Shown here: positions 33,593 through 34,183 of the stretch, in pieces | Layout of the letters: each line of letters starts with the position of its first letter | How positions within the stretch are numbered: position 1 is the first letter of the stretch | Source: DATJPD01 sp036394195 | Lineage (GTDB): Bacteria > Pseudomonadota > Alphaproteobacteria > CACIAM-22H2 | Direction: 5' to 3' | Assembly (NCBI GenBank): GCA_036394195.1 | Contig: DASWFO010000215.1 | Location: 1-34,183, forward strand | Length of the DNA stretch: 34,183 nucleotides | Made by a program: the position numbers and the translations under genes | The notes under the pieces: generated by a model | The model's input: only the letters and a program-made list of their open reading frames with translations | Told to the model about the DNA's origin: nothing | Databases searched by the model: none

Positions 33593-34183
33593 ATGGAGTC
33601 GTTCGAGTTCCATTTGCCGATGTGGCTCGCCGCCGTGGTCATCCTGGCGCTGCTGCTGACGTCTGCGTTTTTCGCCGTCGCCGAGACGGCCCTCGTCAGC
33701 TCGTCGCGGGCGCGGATGCATGCGCTGGCGCGGAAGGGGAACCCGCGCGCGATCCGGGTCGAGCGCCTGCGCGAGCGTCAGGATCGGGTTCTCTCGGCGG
33801 TCGTCGTCGGTAACAACCTTGTCAACATCGTCGCATCGTCGATCGCGACCGGATTATTCATCGACCTGTTCGGGGCCGCCGGCGTCGCCTACGCGGCCAT
33901 CGCGATGACCGTTCTGGTCGTCGTGTTCTGCGAAGTGCTGCCGAAGACCTACGCCCTCAACCGCGCCGACCGGGTGGTCCTGGCCCTGGCGCCGGCGATC
34001 GAGGTCGCGATGCGGCTGCTCGGGCCGCTCACGCGCGCCACCCAGGCAGTCGTCGGCGCGATCATGCGGCTGATGGGCGCTCGGCGCCCGCAGCGCAGCG
34101 CCGAGGCGGCGGTCGAAGAGCTGCGCGGCGCGATCGAGCTGCACTCGGCACCCGGCGATCCGGACGTCCGCAAGGAGCGGGCG
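33593..34183 (+). CDS. CNNM/CorC-type (DUF21) transmembrane protein, 3' end outside the window
   Basis: The first 197 codons of a HlyC/CorC-type protein, open to the window edge with no stop. Residues about 9-31 form the first helix; then FFAVAETALVSSSRARMHALA, the DUF21 hallmark VVVGNNLVNIVASSIATGLF, and FCEVLPKTYALN. CBS domains and the CorC region should follow outside. Homologues are linked to magnesium or cobalt efflux. It starts ten bases after aroB, and this arrangement is common in Rhodospirillales-type genomes. Confidence 0.9.
   Translation, partial: MESFEFHLPMWLAAVVILALLLTSAFFAVAETALVSSSRARMHALARKGNPRAIRVERLRERQDRVLSAVVVGNNLVNIVASSIATGLFIDLFGAAGVAYAAIAMTVLVVVFCEVLPKTYALNRADRVVLALAPAIEVAMRLLGPLTRATQAVVGAIMRLMGARRPQRSAEAAVEELRGAIELHSAPGDPDVRKERA

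Overview
This is a high-GC bacterial chromosome segment with tightly packed operons. Gene content and order point to an alphaproteobacterium, probably of the Rhodospirillales type: a J-domain gene next to cobS-cobT, an accA/xerD/aroK-aroB/CorC-type backbone, meaB, and CTTGAC-type promoters. No tRNA, rRNA, CRISPR array, insertion sequence or prophage is visible, and no stretch over about 300 bases lacks a gene.

Region 1 (111-1962): an aldo/keto reductase, a nested inverted-repeat element, and a convergent GntR/UTRA regulator that reads away from the next operon. Region 2 (2010-14675) is the notable part: a near-continuous co-directional operon of organosulfonate catabolism. It encodes both subunits of (R)-sulfolactate sulfo-lyase (suyA, suyB), a TauE/SafE sulfite exporter, a sulfonate-type ABC transporter, and two dehydrogenases matching (S)-sulfolactate dehydrogenase (slcC) and (R)-sulfolactate dehydrogenase (comC). 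Interleaved are a complete succinate-dehydrogenase-like complex (iron-sulfur subunit, two SdhC-like anchors, and a flavoprotein about 6 kb downstream) and a two-subunit fumarase/tartrate-dehydratase-like hydro-lyase.

My reading is a sulfonate mimic of the succinate-fumarate-malate segment of the TCA cycle: 3-sulfopropanoate is oxidised to 3-sulfoacrylate, hydrated to 3-sulfolactate, epimerised through 3-sulfopyruvate by SlcC/ComC, and cleaved by SuyAB to pyruvate and sulfite, which is exported. SuyAB, SlcC and ComC rest on recognisable family resemblance. The sulfopropanoate/sulfoacrylate steps are inference from gene context and active-site differences.

Region 3 (14697-23449): a secreted alpha/beta hydrolase and a methyltransferase (minus strand), a MaoC/hotdog-type acyl-CoA hydratase, the J-domain protein with aerobic cobaltochelatase subunits CobS and CobT, a cupin, a Tat-exported dienelactone-hydrolase-like protein and a phytase-like esterase, with two clear intrinsic terminators. 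Region 4 (23499-31634, minus strand): rpmB, meaB overlapping a HicBA toxin-antitoxin pair, accA, malate synthase with TTTGyAAA-type sites upstream, xerD and two envelope proteins of unknown function. Region 5 (31866 to end, plus): aroK-aroB and a truncated CNNM/CorC-type membrane protein running off the edge.
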